64,000 nt of DNA from DASQFY01 sp036397815 (GTDB taxonomy: Bacteria > Chloroflexota > Limnocylindria > QHBO01): assembly GCA_036397815.1 (NCBI GenBank), contig DASWIE010000003.1, forward strand, positions 6,132-70,131, in the 5' to 3' direction. The notes under the pieces are model-generated. The model did not search any database, was not told the origin of the DNA, and was given only the letters and a program-made list of their open reading frames with translations. Made by a program: the position numbers and the translations under genes. Shown one piece after another: positions 60,639 to 64,000 of the stretch. Every line of letters begins with the position of its first letter. Position 1 is the first letter of the stretch.

Positions 60639-61928
60639 CTAGAGCCGCGTCACCCGCCACTCGACCACTGCGCCCGCGCCGCCCATGGTGCCGAAGTCGA
60701 TCCCGTTCAACGCCAGGTGCACCGCGCCGGCGTTGCCGACCCGGATCCGCAACGTCGTCTGCGCGGCCAGCTGCACCTCCGTGCCGGCGGGGCTGTTGCG
60801 GCCGGAGACCCCATTCTTCGGCCGGCCGTCCTCGTCAACCTCGAGGTAGGACGGCCCGCCGCTGATCGTGATCGTGCCGCTCAACCCGGGCGCCACGGCG
60901 ACGGTGACCCGCCGGGTCACCGCCTGGTCCCCAGCCTCGCCCGGAGTGACGGTGATATCCCACACGCCGGCGACCAGCGGCAAAGTTCCCTCGAACGCCC
61001 CGTCCGTGCCGGCGGTCAGCGTCACCGGCGCCGGCGGCGCCGGCGAGGCGGCAGGGATTGGCACGTCCTGCCCTGCGAGCGTCACGATCCGCATGCTGGC
61101 CGGCTGTGCGCTCACGAAGCTGGCCGTGACGTTGAGGGTCACGCCCGGGCTCGCCGTGCCGGCCAGGCTCGCCGCGCCGCTCAGCGTGGCGCCCTCCTCG
61201 GGCGAGGTGAGCGCCAGCGCGCCGGGAGCGCTGGGGCTCGGCCCACCGCCGCCCACCTCGATGGTGCGATGCACCTCCGGGCTGTCGCGCCCGGTGAGCG
61301 GGTCGCTGGCCACCAGGGTGACCAGGTTTCGGCCGGGCAGCAGCTCGACGCGAATCGAGAAGGCGCCCTCGGCATCCGCGGTGACGGTGGGATTCTCCGG
61401 CAGGCCGCTGACCGTCACGGTCGAGTTCGGTTCGGTGATTCCCCGGATCGTGTAGGCGGTGCCCTGGTAGCCGGCCACGTCGCCGGCCGGGTCGGTGATG
61501 GTCAGCGCCGGCGTCCGCGCGAAGGTGACGAACTCGCTGACGAGGTAGACGACGAAGACGCCGACGCCCACCGTCAGCAGCGCGGCCACCACGGCGCCTG
61601 GGGTGAGCACGAAGGCGCGTCCCCGTCGCGTGGCGATCGGGCGCGGCGGGGTCGGCACCGTCAGCCGCTCCGGGGTCACGCCGGCGCTCTCCAGGCGGTA
61701 CAGGTCGACCAGGTACTCGGTGTCGAGCCCCAGGTAGGCGCCGTAGTTGCGCAGGAAGCCCTTGGTGTAGACCGAGCCCGGCAGACCGTGGTAGTCGCTG
61801 CGCTCCAGGGCCGACAGGTAGCGGGCCCTGATCTTGGTGTCGCGCTCGACCCGGGCGAGGTCCACGCCCTTTGCCTCGCGCGCGGTGCGCAGCACCTCGC
61901 CGAGCTTGTGCAGCTCCTGGTCGGTCAC
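60639..61928 (-). CDS. RodZ-like HTH membrane protein with extracellular Ig-like domains
   Basis: 429 residues from GTG 61928. N-terminal cytoplasmic HTH (about 8-70: VLRTAREAKGVDLARVERDT), one TM helix (about 104-128), then an extended periplasm/wall-side region of two Ig-like beta modules (about 133-305) and a C-terminal DUF4115-like domain with TTLRIRVGNAGAVHLALNG. RodZ links MreB to the elongasome. The Ig modules are longer than in the E. coli protein. It overlaps the ftsK stop (GTGA). Confidence 0.85.
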   Translation of the reverse strand: MTDQELHKLGEVLRTAREAKGVDLARVERDTKIRARYLSALERSDYHGLPGSVYTKGFLRNYGAYLGLDTEYLVDLYRLESAGVTPERLTVPTPPRPIATRRGRAFVLTPGAVVAALLTVGVGVFVVYLVSEFVTFARTPALTITDPAGDVAGYQGTAYTIRGITEPNSTVTVSGLPENPTVTADAEGAFSIRVELLPGRNLVTLVASDPLTGRDSPEVHRTIEVGGGGPSPSAPGALALTSPEEGATLSGAASLAGTASPGVTLNVTASFVSAQPASMRIVTLAGQDVPIPAASPAPPAPVTLTAGTDGAFEGTLPLVAGVWDITVTPGEAGDQAVTRRVTVAVAPGLSGTITISGGPSYLEVDEDGRPKNGVSGRNSPAGTEVQLAAQTTLRIRVGNAGAVHLALNGIDFGTMGGAGAVVEWRVTRL

Positions 61929-64000
61929 CCCTCGTCCTCGTCGGGACCGATGTCGCCGCCCCAGCCGTCCGGAGTGACGAGCACCTCCCGGAAGCGGCTG
62001 CCGTCGGCCGGCCCAACGATCCCGCGGTCCTCCATCTGGTCGAGGATCCGTGCGGCGCGCGCGTAGCCGACCCGCAGCCGGCGCTGGAGCAGCGAGGCCG
62101 ATGCCTTGTCGGAGCGGCGCACGATGTCGACCGCCTGCGACAGCAACGGGTCGGAGTCGTCGTCCTCACCCTCGCCCGGACGGCCGCCGGGCTTCCCGTC
62201 GCGTTTCCGCGCCGTGACGAAGGGATCGTATTCGGCGCGCGCCTGGGCCCGCCAGTGCGCCGCCACGGCATCGATCTCCGGGTCGGTCACGAGCACGCCC
62301 TGCAGGCGCACCGCGCGTGGGGCGTCGATCGGCTGATAGAGCATGTCGCCGCGGCCCAGCAGGTCCTCTGCGCCGGTGGTGTCCAGGATGGTGCGCGAGT
62401 CGACGCCCGAGGTCATGGCGAAGGCGATGCGCGACGGGATGTTGGCCTTGATCAGGCCGGTGATGACCTGGACCGATGGTCGCTGGGTGGCCACCACCAG
62501 GTGGATGCCGGTCGCCCGCGCCAGCTGCGCGATGCGGGTGATGGTGGCCTCCACCTCGTAGGCGCTGACCATCATCAGGTCGGCCAGCTCGTCGATGACG
62601 ACCACGATGTATGGCATCCGCGGCTCTCCGGGGCGCAGCGCCTCGTTATAGCCGGCGATGTTCCGTACGCCCCGCTGCGCGAACTCGTGGTAGCGGCTCT
62701 CCATGGTGCCGACCGTCCACTTGAGCGCATTCACCGCCTTTTCGGTGTCGACGATGATGGGAGCCTTGAGGTGCGGAATGTCCTTGTACTGGGCCATCTC
62801 GACCCGCTTGGGGTCGATCATGATCAGCTTCACCTCGGTGGGCGTGGCGCGCATCAGGAGCGAGCAGACGATCGCGTTGACGCAGACGCTCTTGCCCGAT
62901 CCGGTGGCTCCCGAGATCAGGACGTGGGGCATCTTGGCCAGGTCGGCGCTGAACGGCTGGCCGGCCACGTCCTGGCCCAGCGCGAAGGCGAGCTTGCTCT
63001 GCGCGCTGGCCGACTCGAAGTTCGGCGACGCGAGCACCTCCTTCAGCGTGACGAGATCGAATGCGCTGTTCGGGATCTCGATCCCGACGAACGGCTCGCC
63101 GGGGATCGGAGCCTGGATCCGGATGCTGCGCGCGGCCAGGGCCAGCGCCAGGTTGTCGGCCAGCCCCTCGATCCGCGACAGCTTGATGCCCGGCTCCACG
63201 TCGAGCGCGTACTGGGTGACGACCGGGCCCTCCTGGATGCGCGCCACCTTCACCCCGATCCCGAAGTGCGCCAGCGTCTCGCGAATGCGCTGGCCCTTGG
63301 CGGTCAGGTCGAGCTGCGCGGCGCTGGAAGCGGGGGCGTCGGACAGGATCGCGACTTCCGGCAAGTCCCAACTGCGCTGCGTTGGCTCGAGCGCGGCGTC
63401 CTGGGCCTCGTGCTGCCCCACCGCGGCCAGGTGCGCCTCCTCCTCGTTCTCCAGCGTCTCGACCGATATGGCCGCGGTCGCCGGCACCAGCTCGTCGCCC
63501 TCGCCGGGCGGCGGCGGTGGCGGGCTGGGGCGGGCCGGGGCGGGTCCGGTGGGGACTCCGTTCGTGCGGGCGCGGCGCAGGATGAGGGGCGCGTCGTCCG
63601 GCTCCGCTCCCCCACCGAGGGCCTTGCGCATCCGCTCGAGCAGGCTGCGGCCGGCGGCGGTCGGAGCTGGCGGGACCGGCGGAGCCGGCTCGGCGCGTGC
63701 GCCGCGCCGCTCGGCCGCCATCAGGCGGCGAGCCTCAGCCGCGGCGGCCATCTCGCGCGCCTCGTCGCGGCGCTGCAGCCAGGCGGCGACGAGGTCGCCC
63801 ACCGTCATGTTGAAGTAGAGGAGCAGCCCCACCACGAAGAGCAGGATCAGGACCACCCACGCCCCGGCCGCGCCGATCGCGCCGGCCAGCAGCGTGCTGA
63901 CCGCGAAGCCGATGACGCCGCCGCCCTCACCGCTGTCGATGAGCTCCGATCCCCCACCGGCCGCCAGGTGGAACATGCCCAGCAGCGAGAGCGCCACCAC
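61925..64000 (-). CDS. ftsK: DNA translocase FtsK (5' end outside the window)
   Basis: 691 residues visible; the frame runs open to base 64000, so the N-terminal part of the TM region is missing. Remaining TM helices near the visible N-terminus, a Pro/Ala-rich linker, the beta domain DLTAKGQRIRETLAHFGIGV, motor domain Walker A GATGSGKSVCVNAI, Walker B YIVVVIDELADLMM, and a C-terminal gamma winged helix (about 620-680) that reads polar DNA motifs. It pumps the chromosome terminus during division. First gene of the minus-strand operon. Confidence 0.95.
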   Translation of the reverse strand: MVALSLLGMFHLAAGGGSELIDSGEGGGVIGFAVSTLLAGAIGAAGAWVVLILLFVVGLLLYFNMTVGDLVAAWLQRRDEAREMAAAAEARRLMAAERRGARAEPAPPVPPAPTAAGRSLLERMRKALGGGAEPDDAPLILRRARTNGVPTGPAPARPSPPPPPPGEGDELVPATAAISVETLENEEEAHLAAVGQHEAQDAALEPTQRSWDLPEVAILSDAPASSAAQLDLTAKGQRIRETLAHFGIGVKVARIQEGPVVTQYALDVEPGIKLSRIEGLADNLALALAARSIRIQAPIPGEPFVGIEIPNSAFDLVTLKEVLASPNFESASAQSKLAFALGQDVAGQPFSADLAKMPHVLISGATGSGKSVCVNAIVCSLLMRATPTEVKLIMIDPKRVEMAQYKDIPHLKAPIIVDTEKAVNALKWTVGTMESRYHEFAQRGVRNIAGYNEALRPGEPRMPYIVVVIDELADLMMVSAYEVEATITRIAQLARATGIHLVVATQRPSVQVITGLIKANIPSRIAFAMTSGVDSRTILDTTGAEDLLGRGDMLYQPIDAPRAVRLQGVLVTDPEIDAVAAHWRAQARAEYDPFVTARKRDGKPGGRPGEGEDDDSDPLLSQAVDIVRRSDKASASLLQRRLRVGYARAARILDQMEDRGIVGPADGSRFREVLVTPDGWGGDIGPDEDEG

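Overview
The window is about 64 kb of roughly 69% GC bacterial chromosome, densely coded, with almost no mobile DNA and no rRNA, tRNA or CRISPR array that I can see. Gene content suggests a high-GC member of the Chloroflexota (Limnocylindria/Ellin6529-like is my guess). It carries single-copy housekeeping genes, an F420-type luciferase-like oxidoreductase, RNase Y, an EF-G of the divergent P-loop type, purine/ureide catabolism and two c-di-GMP proteins. This placement is inference from gene families, not from a marker phylogeny.

Layout. 0-0.8 kb: C-terminus of a TPR protein. 0.8-5.9 kb: infC-rpmI-rplT, a terminator, then pheS-pheT behind a coupled upstream ORF. 5.9-9.6 kb: cvpA-like, 3-methyladenine glycosylase and mutS2. 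9.6-13.7 kb: a class A penicillin-binding protein divergent from tyrS. 13.9-19.6 kb: EF-G-like GTPase, small membrane proteins, yebC, a lipoprotein, and a gene fossil. 19.6-22.5 kb: ruvC-ruvA-Nudix-CoA_binding-Nudix-GNAT, almost all with overlapping stop/start codons. 22.7-33.3 kb: uricase, OHCU decarboxylase, HIU hydrolase, DUF3830, a hydantoinase/allantoinase-type amidohydrolase, malate synthase, a cupin, and a three-subunit xanthine-dehydrogenase-type molybdoenzyme. A MocA-like nucleotidyltransferase (38.8 kb) and an NCS2 purine permease (40.8 kb) lie nearby. Together they could import purines, oxidise them to allantoin and feed glyoxylate into malate. 33.8-38.8 kb: a GGDEF-EAL protein, a D-aminoacylase-type hydrolase and an HTH/PD-(D/E)XK-like protein. 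39.4-47.1 kb: ruvB, DUF2905, permease, queA, tgt, a small basic ORF, recA and recX. 47.3-53.4 kb: LLM oxidoreductase, rny, ymdB-like, miaA and a second GGDEF-EAL protein. 53.8-57.8 kb: hflX, a PLP lyase and small genes. 57.8-64 kb (minus strand): ftsK-rodZ-yajQ-cinA-murC and two further genes.

Genome-scale signals stand out more than any single gene. (1) The octamer GACCGATG (or its complement CATCGGTC) occurs at least 46 times by eye where about two are expected, and its ATG is the start codon of 12 genes. (2) Three copies of a 133-143 bp palindromic REPIN/MITE-like element sit at 22.6, 38.7 and 53.6 kb; one has supplied the 3' end of a gene. (3) Many genes have a TANNNT hexamer 6-10 nt before the start codon, implying leaderless or nearly leaderless transcripts. 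Two of these drive 12-codon leader ORFs whose stops overlap the ruvB and tgt starts. (4) Two divergent gene pairs share a symmetric ANNNTANNNT box.
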